64,000 bases of DNA from positions 3,103,424-3,167,423 of the forward strand of contig JAFMSR010000007.1 in NCBI GenBank assembly GCA_022818135.1. The letters run 5' to 3'. Both the position numbers and the translations under genes were made by a program. Shown in pieces: positions 1 through 11,271 of this stretch. The notes beneath the pieces are model-generated. The model was not told the DNA's origin. It searched no databases and was given only the letters and a program-made list of their open reading frames with translations. How positions within the stretch are numbered: position 1 is the stretch's first letter; each line of letters begins with the position of its first letter. The stretch is from Saxidomus purpurata (lineage: Eukaryota; Mollusca; Bivalvia; Venerida; Veneridae).

Positions 1-569
1 TTAAAAGACCCTGTGTATGATTTTAGCGTAGCATAAGACGGAGAAAAGCCCCTGCGTATATCCTTCTCAGCTCTTGTTCATTCGTCTCCATTTGAGACTT
101 GAGTTGTCTCCCATTATCGTTATTTGAAAGTCAGTAGGTCCTATCATTTGAAAAACTCTGCTTTTATTGCCATTTTGTTTGTTCTATAAATAATACACTG
201 GAATAATTACAATCATAATAATCAGATGAAATAGTGAGTGTGGCAGGATGCTTTTTCAATACCTATTTTTAATCCAATTGTTGACAATCCAAAATAAAAT
301 GCCAAGAAGTAAGAATTTTCATATACTGTCTCGTTACATGAATGCTTCTATGAGAAATATCGGCAAAGTCAGAGGATGAATCTAAAGAGGGAGATAATTT
401 GTAACTTATCAAAGTCTCCTATCAAAGTTAACTTTGCCGCATCAAATATATTGGAGTTTTTCCAAACGTAAGACTAATACCATAGTAATTACTCAGCACA
501 TTTGTATGTTTGTACTTATAAAAATAAACAAAAAGTAGTTAAACAAACGAAACATGCCACATCAAATCC

Positions 570-610
<41 letters not shown>

Positions 611-1139
611 TCCCTCTTTAATTCTCTACTTCCTCCCTCCGGCCGTACAACTTGCTTCCAGGTTACGGTCGGGCCGTACTCTTTTTAATTGTACAGGAGT
701 CATGACTGCACTAAAAGCTCTGCCTTTGGGCTTGAAAGACAACAGGATAATTTCAATGATTAAGAGAGCTTCAATTTTTCATACAATTGAGCCTGTTGTG
801 TCCTAGGCGAAGCTTAAGTAGTTTAATTCTAAGACTGGGCCCTTCACATACAATCAGGAGCACTAAAGATACGAGCATGCGCAGTGAAGTATTGTCTATT
901 TTTAAACAAAATACAACATGTGATTCACTATTGTACGAGTCTTAATCACAGTGAGTATTTCTTTGTAAGTGTCTTTATTGAGTAGCTAGTCACCGAAACT
1001 CCTTGTTTTGCCAACTTGTCATGTGTAACACAGTGTGCTGGCATCCACTGAGGGGACATTTTCCGCTTCTCGCTGAGCCTTTGGTAAGAGACAGAAATTT
1101 GGCATTAGCCAACATTTGTTTACCCTATTTGGAAGATCG
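1..1139. other. Non-coding flank with CT microsatellite
   Basis: I see no gene here. A (CT)n microsatellite runs from about 571 to 612, interrupted once by an A. The rest is AT-rich sequence without a recognisable repeat or open frame. Confidence 0.5.
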
Positions 1140-2197
1140 GACACCAAGTCATTGATGAAAAGATGACAGTAGATGACAATTCATCACCTATGTGGCACTG
1201 TTATGGTAAGAACTTACGACTTTGTATCTCATCAACACTGACTCTATCCTTCCTGGACTTAATCCACTTGTTTATTATGTCTCTGATCCCATTCCGTAGT
1301 AAATCCATAAGGAGACCGTCAGTCGAGACTTTGTCGCATGCTGTTTGAAGAAGGATCCAAGAAATAAGTGTATGTATTTTTCTTGGAATGCATCTTTGAT
1401 CTCCTGGGTATGGTATATGGTGTGGTCTTCCGTGGAGCAGAAGAGTCTGAAGTCAGCTTGTTGGTTAGCCAGAATTTGGTTGGTGTCAAGGTGCTACTTC
1501 ATTTGCTGATTCACATTGCTCTACATGGTTTCCCCAAACACACTAGTAAAGCTGAAGGGGAGATAACTTGAGTCTTATTCGCTACGTCTGATAACTGATG
1601 CTCCCAATCTTGCAAGTCATTACTCAAGTTTGGCTTGTAATCTATCCTGTTCCCTCGAGGAATATACTTATGTGCAGCTTTCAGAATGGCTTCATTGAAG
1701 TGTTTGGTTATTTGATTGATGCCTCTTCTATCTACTCGTATATTTCTGCAAAGGTCATCTGTAAGTGCCTTGTATGAACTCCATTTCTTGTAGTTCCACC
1801 GAGGGAAACTTGGCTCATGTCTGGTTTTCTACTGCATGGTGAGATAAAGAGGGCGGTGATCATTGTCTCCAAGTTGCTCACTTCCCGTGTCACATGACTG
1901 TTTATTTCTTCTTTGCAGAGACCAATGTCAGGATTAGAAGTGGTTTGTTAGCGTCTACAGTAAAAAGTTTGCTGATCATTATGGTCATGGATCAGCGTCA
2001 GTTTGTGTTCATCTTGCCAGGCTAAAGCCTTTTCTCCGCGTTTGTCTATGAGGCTATAGCCCAACCTAAGAGTAGCTGTTAATAATAAGGAAGTTGGTAT
2101 CTTTAACATGGATGGGATCTAAGTATATAGGTGTTTCATTTTCGGAGAACAGGATGAAAAAAATCTTCACCTTGTCACTCAGTTTAATTCTCAAAAC
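1140..2197 (-). pseudogene. Decayed non-LTR retrotransposon ORF2, 3' part
   Basis: Read on the minus strand, this stretch translates in broken frames as the end of an APE-type endonuclease (ENETPIYLDPIHVKD near 2090-2150), the linker to the reverse transcriptase (PRWNYKKWSSYKALTDDLCR near 1730-1810), and reverse-transcriptase remnants (QILANQQADFR near 1470; STEDHTIYHTQEIKDAFQEK near 1370-1450; KVSTDGLLMDLLRNGIRD near 1270-1340). Several stops and frameshifts break it, so it is a fossil. Its upstream endonuclease part continues at 6964-7330 on the far side of the LTR element that inserted into it. The motif order fits the Jockey/CR1-like group of LINEs; I cannot name the family. Confidence 0.75.
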
Positions 2198-2202
2198 CTA
2201 TT
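2198..2202. repeat. Target-site duplication CTATT, left copy
   Basis: CTATT directly precedes the TG that opens the left LTR and recurs at 6959-6963 directly after the CA that closes the right LTR. Confidence 0.93.
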
Positions 2203-2398
2203 TGTTGTGTTGGGTTCTTATATTTTATTGAGGAAAAACTAGAATGTCGCTGTTACTTTTACTGATTTTAATATGGCGCTAAAACCTTCACAAAAAGAGA
2301 GTATTCAACAGACTTCAAGAGCCTAAAAATGTTACTATACTGTTAATACCTCAATAGACTAAAACAGTTAGTATTACACTGTACATTCAAACACTACA
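2203..2398 (-). repeat. 3' LTR of the Ty3-type element
   Basis: 196 bp, TG...CA, with no difference seen from 6763-6958. In element orientation this is the downstream LTR, because the frame runs right to left and the polypurine tract abuts it. Confidence 0.95.
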
Positions 2399-2415
2399 CT
2401 TTTCCCCCTTTAGAA
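2399..2415 (-). promoter_or_regulatory. Polypurine tract of the Ty3-type element
   Basis: On the minus strand this reads CTAAAGGGGGAAAAG and then the LTR. It is a purine run directly before the 3' LTR, where second-strand synthesis is primed in LTR retroelements. Confidence 0.8.
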
Positions 2416-2678
2416 AAAAATAATAAAAAGTCTAGCTTTTATTTGCTATGGATAATAATAATCCATGAAATTGATTAATGTTTATACTGTAACATCAAAC
2501 TGTCAACTGTTTCTTTTTCTATTCAAAATTTTAAGAATATTGTTTATCAGTTACTGTAACTAAAAAGAAACAAACATTTTAACTAAACATATGACTAGAA
2601 TATAAGAGAACTTTGTTCTCCATGGTAGCACAGGGATTATTATGCCCTTACACACGTGCATGCCATATACTATTTAAA

Positions 2679-5600
2679 TCACAAATCTAATTTCTTTGGT
2701 GGAATTCCTCTAGTTGAACGTTTTGGTAATTGTTTCATTGCTGGACTTGCTGTCTTTGAGTTTTCATGTGGTTCTGCTTGAACTGGGGTTTGAACACACG
2801 TTTCTGTTGCTGATTCTACTGTAGAATTTGGTAAATTGTCTTGTACCTGGTTTGACTGAGTTGAATCAAATGGTACATGCATTGTTATAGGTATATTTAT
2901 ATTGCTTTCATTTACGGGAATATCAGTTTCGCGTTCACGAATTTGGTCAACATGGCGTTTCCAAATTAAATCACCCACTTTAACTTGGTAAGTTACTGGA
3001 CCAAGTTGATGAACTATGATTCCACCAACCCACTTTTCAACCGATTTTCTGTAGTCGCGAATCCAAACACTATCGCCTTCTTGAAATATGCGAACTTTAG
3101 ATTCTTTTGGAGTGGTATTCTTTTGAATCTTGTTACTTAAGTTTGGACGCATGATATCTAGACGTGTTCGAATTTGTCGTCCAAGAAATAATTCTGCTGG
3201 AGAAACTTGTGTCGTGGAGTGTGGAGTGGAACGATATGATAACAAAAATCTCGCCATCTTTTGATTCAAAGTTCCAGGTTCATTATTCATAGTTTTCATG
3301 GTTGTTTTAAAAGTTTGAACAGCTCTTTCAGCCTCCCCGTTTGAACTCGGATGATAAGCTGCTGAACGAATATGATTTATTCCATTTAATTTAACAAATT
3401 TCTGGAATTCTTCAGAGACAAATTGTGGACCGTTGTCAGATACTATCTCCTCCACTATCCCGTAGGCTGAAAACAAATATCTTAATGCATTAACAGTACT
3501 TTCAGTAGTTGTAGAAGCCATTTTGAGAACTTCCATCCATTTCGAGTGGGCGTCCACAACAATTAAAAACATTTGATTCATGAATGGCCCAGCATAGTCA
3601 ATATGAATACGCTGCCAGGGTTTACTAGGCCATCTCCAAGGATTAGGCGGTGCTTTAGCCATCGGTCTTCTATTCTGTTGACAAGGAATACAGCTTTTCA
3701 CCTTACTTTCTAAGTCAGTTTCTATATTCAACCACCACATATGCATTCTTGCTAAAGATCTCATCTTAACAATTCCAGGATGATTTTCATGTAATTCTTC
3801 TAACATCCTTTCTTGCAACGTACGTGGAATTACAACCCGTATTCCTCTTAATAAACAACTTTCTTCAGTGGTAAATTCATCTCTAAACTTATAATATGGT
3901 AAGTATTCTTCACTTAATTCAGATTTGACAGGCCAACCGTTTATTGTAAAATGTATCAAACTTGATAACACTGGATCATTTCGCGAAGCTTTGGCAATTT
4001 TATCGGGTGTAATTGGAAGAGAATTCACTTGTTCCTTGTTTACTTCGCTGCCTTCCACAAACAACACATTGTTCGACTCCTCAGTAATCTCAGGTAGCGG
4101 AAAACGTGACAATGTATCAGCATTTCCATTCTTCGTTGTTGATCGATATCTTATATCATACTGATAAGCCGACAACTGGATTGCCCATCTTTGTAATCTC
4201 GACGCGGCTAGAACTGGTATGCCTTTCTTAGGTCCTAGTATTAGACTTAAAGGTTTATTGTCCGTCAACAAAGTGAATTTACGCGCATACAAGAACTGAT
4301 GAAATTTCTGAATACCGAATATTATGGCTAAGGCTTCTTTTTCAAGTTGAGAGTAATTTCTCTCAGACGCAGTTAGTGTTCTTGATGCATACGCTATAGG
4401 TCTATCTGAGCCGTTCTCCATTTCATGCGAAATAACAGCGGCTAGTCCATACGGTGACGCGTCTACAGCTAATGTGACTGCTTTCTCTGGATGATAATGT
4501 ACAAGGACTGTGGATGACGTCAACAATTGCTTAACAGTTTCACATGCTTCTTTGCACGATTCTGTCCAATTCCACTTAACACCATTATTCAATAACTCTG
4601 TAAGCGGCTGTACAATAGTTGACATATTTGGGATGAATCGGCGGTAATAATTAACTAATCCAAGCCATTGTTGAAGTTCTTTTCTGTTATTAGGATCAGG
4701 AAGTTGTAAGACGGCATCAATTTTCCGTTCAGAAGGTCTTATTCCCTCCTTTGTTACTCGGAAAGCAAAATATTCAACTTCATCTTGCATGAAGTAACAT
4801 TTTGAAGCATTTAACTTAATGTTCATGTCATTCAATCGTTGTAACACAACTTCAAAGTTTTTCAAGTGATCATCATCATCTACTCCAGTGATGATAATAT
4901 CATCCAAAATGCATCCAACATGTTCCAATCCATTCAAAATTTTATCCATGGTTTCTTGAAACAACGCTGGCGCTGAAGCAACCCCAAATGGCAAACGTAA
5001 GTAACGAAATAACCCTAGGTGAGTATTTATAGTTACATATTTTCTTGATGACTCATCAAGTAACACCTGCTGATAAGCATGCGACAAGTCCAATTTAGTG
5101 AATTTTTTACCACCATTCAATTTTTGGAACACATCATCTGATGTTGGTAAAGGATATTCTGGAACATCCAAAACTGGATTCAAGGTAACCTTGTAGTCTC
5201 CACAAATTCTTACAGTTTTGTTAGGTTTCTGAATAGCAACTATTGGCGTAGCCCAATCTGAATACGAAACCTTTTCTACAATTCCCTCCTTTACCAGACG
5301 ATCAAGTTCTTGTGCTACCTTGTCACGAAGAGCATAAGGTACTGTCCTTGGCTTATAAAATACAGGCTTGCTACCATCCTTCACAGACAATTTCACAGTA
5401 ACTCCTTTCATTACACCAGTTTTATTGTCAAACACATTTGGAAACCTTTTCAATAATTCATTCACTGAAGACTGTCCTTTATCCAAAGATGTGAATTTAA
5501 TTTTTTCCCAGTCTAAAGTTAATGCTGATAACCAATTCCTACCAAATAATGCTGGTCCGGAACCTTTCACAACCACTAAAGGCAACTTAGCTTCCTGACT

Positions 5601-6689
5601 TCCATAACAGACATTTACATCAATTTCACCCAAAATTTGAACAGTTTCATTGGTATATGTTTTCAGAATCACTGAACTAGGTCTAAGAGCTATGTTACTG
5701 AAATGTCCTTTATAATCAGTCTCTGACAATATTGAAACTGAAGCACCAGTATCAAGTTCCATCTTCTGAGAATAACCTTCAATATTGACATGTACAATTA
5801 TTTCCTTCTGTTTTGGTGACTTCATTGTAAATAATGGCCAATCTTGATCTTTTTCATCAGATTCAGATGAAATAGATTCAGCATTTTCAACATACTGCAC
5901 TCTAGATTTATTCTTTTTGAATTTCTGTCTGGATCTACCGGAATGCTCTGGCTTTGACGTACTACGTTGTACCGACTTTTGATCAGATTTTACATGTTTT
6001 TGAGGGCAACATTTACCTAAGTGTCCATACTGTTTACAGGAATTACACTGACTTTTCCTATGAAAACAAACATCTGGCTCATGGTTACTTTTACCACATC
6101 GAAAACATTCCTTTTTGTTGGTTGTGAGTTTATTTGCACTATGTTTAACCTCAATCTCAGGACCGTTTTTAAGTTTCACAGTTTCTTTTGCAGCCATTTC
6201 CATCGATACCGCAATGTCTACAGCTTTCTTAAGTGTTAACTTATCTTCTGACAGCAGCTTCTTCTGGATCGAAGGTGTTGCTAGACCACAAACAAAACGA
6301 TCTCTAAGTGCATCATCAAGAAAGTCTTTAAATTCACAGTTCTCACTTAACCTTCTCAATTCAGCTAAGTATTGACTCACACCTTCCCCCTCGCCCTGCT
6401 TCCTTTGATGAAATTTAAACCTTTCTGCAATGATGAGAGGCTTAGGCTTTAAATGATCCTTGATCAATGTTCTGAGTTCATCAAACGATTTATCTCCAGG
6501 TTTAGCTGGTGAGGAAAGATTTCTAATTAAACTGTAGGTCTTGGATCCTACCACCGACAACAGAATAGATCTTTTAATTGCCGCATCGTCAATCTTATTT
6601 GCGATAAAATAGTGAGACAACCTTTCATCGTATTCGTCCCAGTTTTCACCATACAGGTTAAACTCGTCAATTTTCCCGAATACTGCCAT
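2679..6689 (-). CDS. Gag-Pol polyprotein of Ty3-type retrotransposon
   Basis: A single 1,336-residue frame carries all functions of the element. The start is the ATG at 6689; the frame is open four codons further upstream but without an ATG. In order: a capsid-like region (about 10-175); two CX2CX4HX4C zinc knuckles (195-208 and 215-228); an aspartic protease with LDTGAS (Asp 313); a reverse transcriptase (about 450-640) with the catalytic pair in CILDD (Asp 596-597); RNase H (Asp 743, Glu 783, Asp 810); and an integrase with an HHCC finger (Cys 1000 and 1003) and a D,D35E core (Asp 1031, Asp 1085, Glu 1121). Gag and Pol are fused without a frameshift. The usual aromatic of the YxDD box is isoleucine. 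No break was found, so the element could be active. The closest class is the Mag/K02A2.6-like group of Ty3 elements, by motif resemblance only. Confidence 0.96.
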   Translation of the reverse strand: MAVFGKIDEFNLYGENWDEYDERLSHYFIANKIDDAAIKRSILLSVVGSKTYSLIRNLSSPAKPGDKSFDELRTLIKDHLKPKPLIIAERFKFHQRKQGEGEGVSQYLAELRRLSENCEFKDFLDDALRDRFVCGLATPSIQKKLLSEDKLTLKKAVDIAVSMEMAAKETVKLKNGPEIEVKHSANKLTTNKKECFRCGKSNHEPDVCFHRKSQCNSCKQYGHLGKCCPQKHVKSDQKSVQRSTSKPEHSGRSRQKFKKNKSRVQYVENAESISSESDEKDQDWPLFTMKSPKQKEIIVHVNIEGYSQKMELDTGASVSILSETDYKGHFSNIALRPSSVILKTYTNETVQILGEIDVNVCYGSQEAKLPLVVVKGSGPALFGRNWLSALTLDWEKIKFTSLDKGQSSVNELLKRFPNVFDNKTGVMKGVTVKLSVKDGSKPVFYKPRTVPYALRDKVAQELDRLVKEGIVEKVSYSDWATPIVAIQKPNKTVRICGDYKVTLNPVLDVPEYPLPTSDDVFQKLNGGKKFTKLDLSHAYQQVLLDESSRKYVTINTHLGLFRYLRLPFGVASAPALFQETMDKILNGLEHVGCILDDIIITGVDDDDHLKNFEVVLQRLNDMNIKLNASKCYFMQDEVEYFAFRVTKEGIRPSERKIDAVLQLPDPNNRKELQQWLGLVNYYRRFIPNMSTIVQPLTELLNNGVKWNWTESCKEACETVKQLLTSSTVLVHYHPEKAVTLAVDASPYGLAAVISHEMENGSDRPIAYASRTLTASERNYSQLEKEALAIIFGIQKFHQFLYARKFTLLTDNKPLSLILGPKKGIPVLAASRLQRWAIQLSAYQYDIRYRSTTKNGNADTLSRFPLPEITEESNNVLFVEGSEVNKEQVNSLPITPDKIAKASRNDPVLSSLIHFTINGWPVKSELSEEYLPYYKFRDEFTTEESCLLRGIRVVIPRTLQERMLEELHENHPGIVKMRSLARMHMWWLNIETDLESKVKSCIPCQQNRRPMAKAPPNPWRWPSKPWQRIHIDYAGPFMNQMFLIVVDAHSKWMEVLKMASTTTESTVNALRYLFSAYGIVEEIVSDNGPQFVSEEFQKFVKLNGINHIRSAAYHPSSNGEAERAVQTFKTTMKTMNNEPGTLNQKMARFLLSYRSTPHSTTQVSPAELFLGRQIRTRLDIMRPNLSNKIQKNTTPKESKVRIFQEGDSVWIRDYRKSVEKWVGGIIVHQLGPVTYQVKVGDLIWKRHVDQIRERETDIPVNESNINIPITMHVPFDSTQSNQVQDNLPNSTVESATETCVQTPVQAEPHENSKTASPAMKQLPKRSTRGIPPKKLDL

Positions 6690-6742
6690 TCTGCTGCTCA
6701 AATATTCAGTAAATCAAACAGTTAATAACCGACAATTGTTTT

Positions 6743-6761
6743 CCAAAGATCCTCGTCGCCA
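6743..6761 (-). promoter_or_regulatory. Primer-binding site of the Ty3-type element
   Basis: On the minus strand, one base after the 5' LTR, the sequence reads TGGCGACGAGGATC. A TGG start complements the CCA end of a tRNA. I could not assign the tRNA. Confidence 0.65.
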
Positions 6762-6762
6762 C

Positions 6763-6958
6763 TGTTGTGTTGGGTTCTTATATTTTATTGAGGAAAAACT
6801 AGAATGTCGCTGTTACTTTTACTGATTTTAATATGGCGCTAAAACCTTCACAAAAAGAGAGTATTCAACAGACTTCAAGAGCCTAAAAATGTTACTATAC
6901 TGTTAATACCTCAATAGACTAAAACAGTTAGTATTACACTGTACATTCAAACACTACA
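6763..6958 (-). repeat. 5' LTR of the Ty3-type element
   Basis: 196 bp with no difference seen from 2203-2398, TG...CA. It lies upstream of gag-pol in element orientation, with the primer site on its inner side and CTATT on its outer side. Confidence 0.95.
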
Positions 6959-6963
6959 CTATT
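6959..6963. repeat. Target-site duplication CTATT, right copy
   Basis: Matches 2198-2202. Confidence 0.93.
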
Positions 6964-7330
6964 ATTCTGTGTCTGGTTTGCATTACACCATAATTGTTTC
7001 TTACCAGAGTAAGGATTCCTCCTTTTGTTACCTGTCTCAACGGGATTACGGATGACCTCTCAAAATGAAGGGTGAGTCATTTGAATGTCATACAGGATAA
7101 TTTTAATTCAATTGTTTTTGTTGAAGAGTCGTTATGCGCTCAAATGAATAACATTGAAAAAGTTTCGCTTTGTCTTCTTTCGTGTCATTCTGTAGTCAGT
7201 AAATTTCCTTTCTCGCCTCCTGGATTTAAGTCAAGTGAGACTAACGCACTCGGTCCTTTTTTAGCACCAGGTTTTCCAGCAGCAGAGGATGAAACAAGAG
7301 GTGACAAGCACACTAAATTCAATACATAAC
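6964..7330 (-). pseudogene. Decayed LINE endonuclease, 5' part
   Basis: The minus strand near 6970-7050 reads RSSVIPLRQVTKGGILTLVR and on into NNYGVMQT. The GGILTLVRN piece resembles the GGV.xLV core strand of APE-type LINE endonucleases. Upstream (7060-7330) the frames are broken. Removing the LTR element and one copy of CTATT would bring this piece next to 2197, where the endonuclease continues, so the two parts look like one insertion that was later split. Confidence 0.5.
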
Positions 7331-9365
7331 ACTTGATGTATCAAATTCATTTGATTTGCAGATCATTAACTGAAGTTTTATGAAAACCTCTCATGGTTTC
7401 AGGAGGTCTGTAGTCGCAAATAAAAACTATCTGAAACCAACATACTGACTTGCGAGCTGACTCTCATATTCATCCAGCCTCAAACATTATTTGAGTTTTG
7501 CCATTGATCACGTATCCAATAAATACTAAGAAATTGATTATCGTCAACATTTAACACTTCTGAAAAGAAACATTTCATATACATTGCATTGTCCAAAATA
7601 AAAAAATGTAAATATTTGTTAAAGAAAATGGTTTGGCAATCTTACTCTTTTACTGTTCAAAATAAGAGTTGTAAATCTTTACCAAATGAAAAACTGCCCT
7701 CTTTTACTGTACCATCTTAAAACCTCTTTAGTAGTCATATATTAAGTAAATGCTTTTAGTCAAACTATCTCCTAAGTCATGGTCAGAAAAATGTTCTAAT
7801 CTAGTATTTTTCATTATAAGACAATATATATCTATATAAAGAAGTCATAATAGCACTAGTGTCTCCGAAGGCATTTTTGGCTGGGTGTAAAACTATTAAA
7901 TGTTGTTAGTCACTGTATGTATAATTTTATATGAACTGTTTTACATGTGACACTTATATAGAATATGAAGTTGTTGTATATCTTAATATTAATCACTTTA
8001 TCAGATACTATGAAGAGTAGCAGTGTAATCACCATTTTGTTGGTTAACAGGTCTATGCCTATCACACCTTGCAGAGACAAAGTACATAGATTTCTCACTA
8101 GAATGTGCTTATCATATTATATCGTAAACATTTCAACTGTCATTGTGCTAAAAAGGGAAGAACACATTTTGGAAGGAAAATAAAAACGCCATTAAATCGA
8201 CAGCGTAATAACAACAGTTGGAAAACTGAGCAATTTTAAATTCATGATTCTACAATAACTTACAACAGCAATATTTACAGTTCACACAAGTTTCTATGTT
8301 TAACATATGTGTAAAATAATTCAGGATGTTTTTTTTTTAATTGAATATTAATTGATTGCAGTTTATTTGATACAAAATTGAGTGCATTTGAGCATTTTAT
8401 AGTGTATAAGTGTATAAGTCAAGCCCTGGAAATAAACAATACCAAACTACCCTAAGAAATATGTTATAGAGCGCTCTATACAATAGCTCAAACAATCGGT
8501 AAAATTCATTAATGCTGTATTTACTTCACATAATCCATGATAACTGTTCCATGAAAACCTCCCTCTGAGCACATTAACATAATGTTCCTATCTTTAGTTA
8601 ACAAATGTATCCAGTAGCTTTAAATAAATTTAATTTACCATTAATGATAAAAAGGAAACATGTCCCTAATTATGCATATACATTAGTAGCTAAAACAATC
8701 ATTACACATATATTTCAAATATTCATATAAATTGCAATCCAATTTTGGATCCGACATTTTTCATCACACAACTCGAAATGCCGCATTAACTGTTAATATA
8801 AAGTAAAGTAGAAAGGGCTTAATACAATAAAATACAAAAATAAGTTGAAAAATTGAATTGTATAAACAAAAGAATGAGGAAATAACCACATAAATCCATG
8901 CCAACACTTGTATTACACTGCAATTACAAATTATTGAGAAAATGTGCACCCTGCACAATGGATGGACCTAATATGACCACACATTTTGCTAGGAAAACTC
9001 ACACTTAATTACACTGTCGAAATACACAATGGTTAATTAGAGAATAATTCGTTACGACTCAGCTCAGCAGTGTATTAATGTCTATAATACTTACTTCACG
9101 TTTACATTTTTAGTAAATTTATTTGATACGTCTTTCAATGCAATTTGAAAGTGCTGCTTCTATTAGGAAAAAACTAGCAATGCACATGCCACGATTTTTC
9201 GTGGATTTTTAATGAATCAAAGCTGGTGAGGTTTTTTTTCCCCCTGCATAGACATTCCTTGAATATTTAACATAACACTCCGTCTTTTTCATAGTGATGA
9301 TGATTTATCTGCTTTCAGCACATTGGTATATATCTTGAAAACAGATTATTTTATTTAATTTCTGT
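7331..9365. other. AT-rich intergenic stretch
   Basis: No gene, RNA or recognised repeat was found. Short open frames here are chance frames without recognisable residues. Confidence 0.4.
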
Positions 9366-9800
9366 GTCGCCCTTTCGGATATAGCTTTGTCCGTTTGTCC
9401 GTCATAAAAACTTAACGTTGGCTGTAACTTTGACATTTCTTAAGATTTCTTCATCAAACTTTACTATTGTATTGCTAATGACAAAAGGCTCGTGATGCTG
9501 CAAAATTTTGTAGGTCAAGGTCATATTTGACAGAGTTATGCCCCTTTTTGTACTTAGTTTTTGTCACGAAAACTTAACGTTGGCTATAACTTTGCCATTT
9601 CTTAAGATTTCTTCATTAAACTTTCAAATTGCATTGATTATGACAAAAGGGTCGTGATGCCGCCAAATTATAACAGTAATCTACCTATACAATATCCCGG
9701 GAGACCCATAGTTTTTGTAGGTCAAGGTCATATTTGACATATATGCCCCTTTTTGCACTTAGATTTTGTCACGAAATTATTGCATATTCTGACAAAGTGT
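9366..9800 (+). mobile_element. Helitron-like element fragment with 5' end
   Basis: It begins with TGTCGCCCTTTCGG, which is complementary to the AGGGCGACA near the 3' end of the related copy at 52340-52734. The body holds about two diverged tandem monomers of roughly 165 bp containing GTCAAGGTCATATTTGACA and ATGCCCCTTTTTGTACTTAG. The 3' hairpin is absent, so this copy is truncated or decayed. The layout (subterminal inverted repeat plus tandem core) is that of non-autonomous Helitrons/Helentrons known from molluscs. Confidence 0.6.
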
Positions 9801-10776
9801 AGGAGTCTAGTCTATCACTTTGTCTTTATTTCTTTCAGGGAAGTAGCTCATGTGACTCACCTCTTAAATGAAAACACAGTTGCTTCCCTTACAAAAGCCT
9901 AACATATCCTTTTATTTTGAACAATCGTGTTCAACCTCATCTCACTAAGGAATTATATTTCTATACACTATGTTATCCGACATGAGGCAAGAAGTATTGT
10001 AATGCTAATATGCCTAAATAACTTTGTTGTGATAGATTTGTATAGAACACTAACTGTTGTTACATGGAGCACGGATTGTTGTTCTTTTTTTGTGTTGTTG
10101 TTGTGGTGGTGTTGTTTGTTGTTGTTTTTTTGCTAAAGTTTACTAAGTTAATACGGCCAAAATAATATAAAGAGTGCCACGGTTAATATAAACTGAGAAA
10201 TAAAAATAAAAAATACTTTTGAAATTAAGACAAACAAATACGTTTATTGCACCCACAACATGATCAAGAAAAATCAAAACATTACGTAGTTTCAAAGTTT
10301 CAAATTCATGTAGTCTTCTGTGAGCTCTGTGATAATAAGTCCTTGCGCGTCACACGTGCAAAAGAAAATATATCGCTGTCCTTTTTTAAGCGTTGCTCTT
10401 TATTTTCATCTACCGAGAGTTATCTCATACCGTTGTTTTTTCACTTTGCTCTGCCGCTTTTACACTGTTGGTAAAGCACAATGAGAGGAAATACAGTATA
10501 TTGGGACTATAACTCTACCTCGCCTATTTTTAATTTTTACCTCTTTGTTACATTTTCCTGTACAGAGCATAACTCTGAAGGTACTGTAGAAAATTTATCA
10601 AACTGCAAACAGAAAATGAGGACATTTTATGGAAGTGCTATGACAAGAAATTAGACATCTTTATTGCCTTATTTGGGAATAAACCACCTTTCTTTATGTA
10701 TTTTTTCTGTCGAATCACCTTGCTTCAATGTGCAATGATTCTATACCAAACTTTGAATATGTGGCAATGAATAGTA
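9801..10776. other. Intergenic stretch, no gene seen
   Basis: AT-rich. A T/G-rich run at about 10080-10135 accounts for the open frame there. Nothing else was recognised. Confidence 0.4.
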
Positions 10777-11271
10777 GTGCAATGCACAAGAAACTGGTTA
10801 GATAAAATTAATGCCATCAAGGGTACAAATGATATAGGAGGTAATAAACTAAGAACGTATAAGTTATTTAAAACAGGGTTTGAAACGGAAAAGTATGTAT
10901 CAGTTATAATGCCGTTGAGTCACAGATCAGCCCTGGCAAAATTTCGTTGTGGTGTGGCACCAATCCGTCTTGAGACAGGCAGATATGAAAGGTTAGATGT
11001 GGCTGATATAGTTTGCCCATTTTGTTCAAACGCTAGTATTGTAGAGGATGAAATACATGTTCTTTTACACTGTCAACAGTATTCTTCTATTAGAAAAGAT
11101 TTGTTGAGTAAGGCCCTATCATGTGATAACAATTTCAGCATATGTACAGATACTGAAAAATTGAATTTTATACTCTCCGACCCTAGAATGGTTCATGTTT
11201 CTGCAAAATCCTGTTTTATGATTTTAAAGAAAAGAAGAAATTTACTGTATACAAATTCTGATACAGTTTAA
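10777..11271 (+). pseudogene. C-terminal piece of LINE ORF2 (zinc finger region)
   Basis: The 164-codon frame matches the tail of bivalve LINE ORF2 proteins after the reverse transcriptase: a basic helix (SHRSALAKFRCGVAPIRLE, about residues 48-66) and then a finger-like CPFC...HVLLHC (about 80-98), as in the zf-RVT-type C-terminus. No reverse-transcriptase motif precedes it, so the insertion is 5'-truncated. The ATG at 10777 is only the first in-frame ATG. The 3' untranslated tail runs to the TAA-rich end at about 11812. Confidence 0.7.

Larger units (their letters stand above)
2203..6958 (-). mobile_element. Full-length Ty3/mdg4-type LTR retrotransposon
   Basis: A 4,756-bp element bounded by two 196-bp LTRs (2203-2398 and 6763-6958) in which I see no difference, and flanked by a 5-bp target duplication CTATT (2198-2202 and 6959-6963). 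The LTRs begin TG and end CA. It is read on the minus strand and holds one long gag-pol frame (2679-6689), a primer site next to the right LTR and a polypurine tract next to the left LTR. Identical LTRs together with an open frame imply recent insertion. It sits inside the endonuclease region of an older LINE. Confidence 0.97.

Noticed and set aside
1163..1571. Short plus-strand frames near the left edge as genes
   Set aside because: They are antisense shadows of the decayed LINE read on the minus strand.
5368..6375. Plus-strand frames over the Ty3-type element
   Set aside because: They are antisense shadows of gag-pol without motifs.
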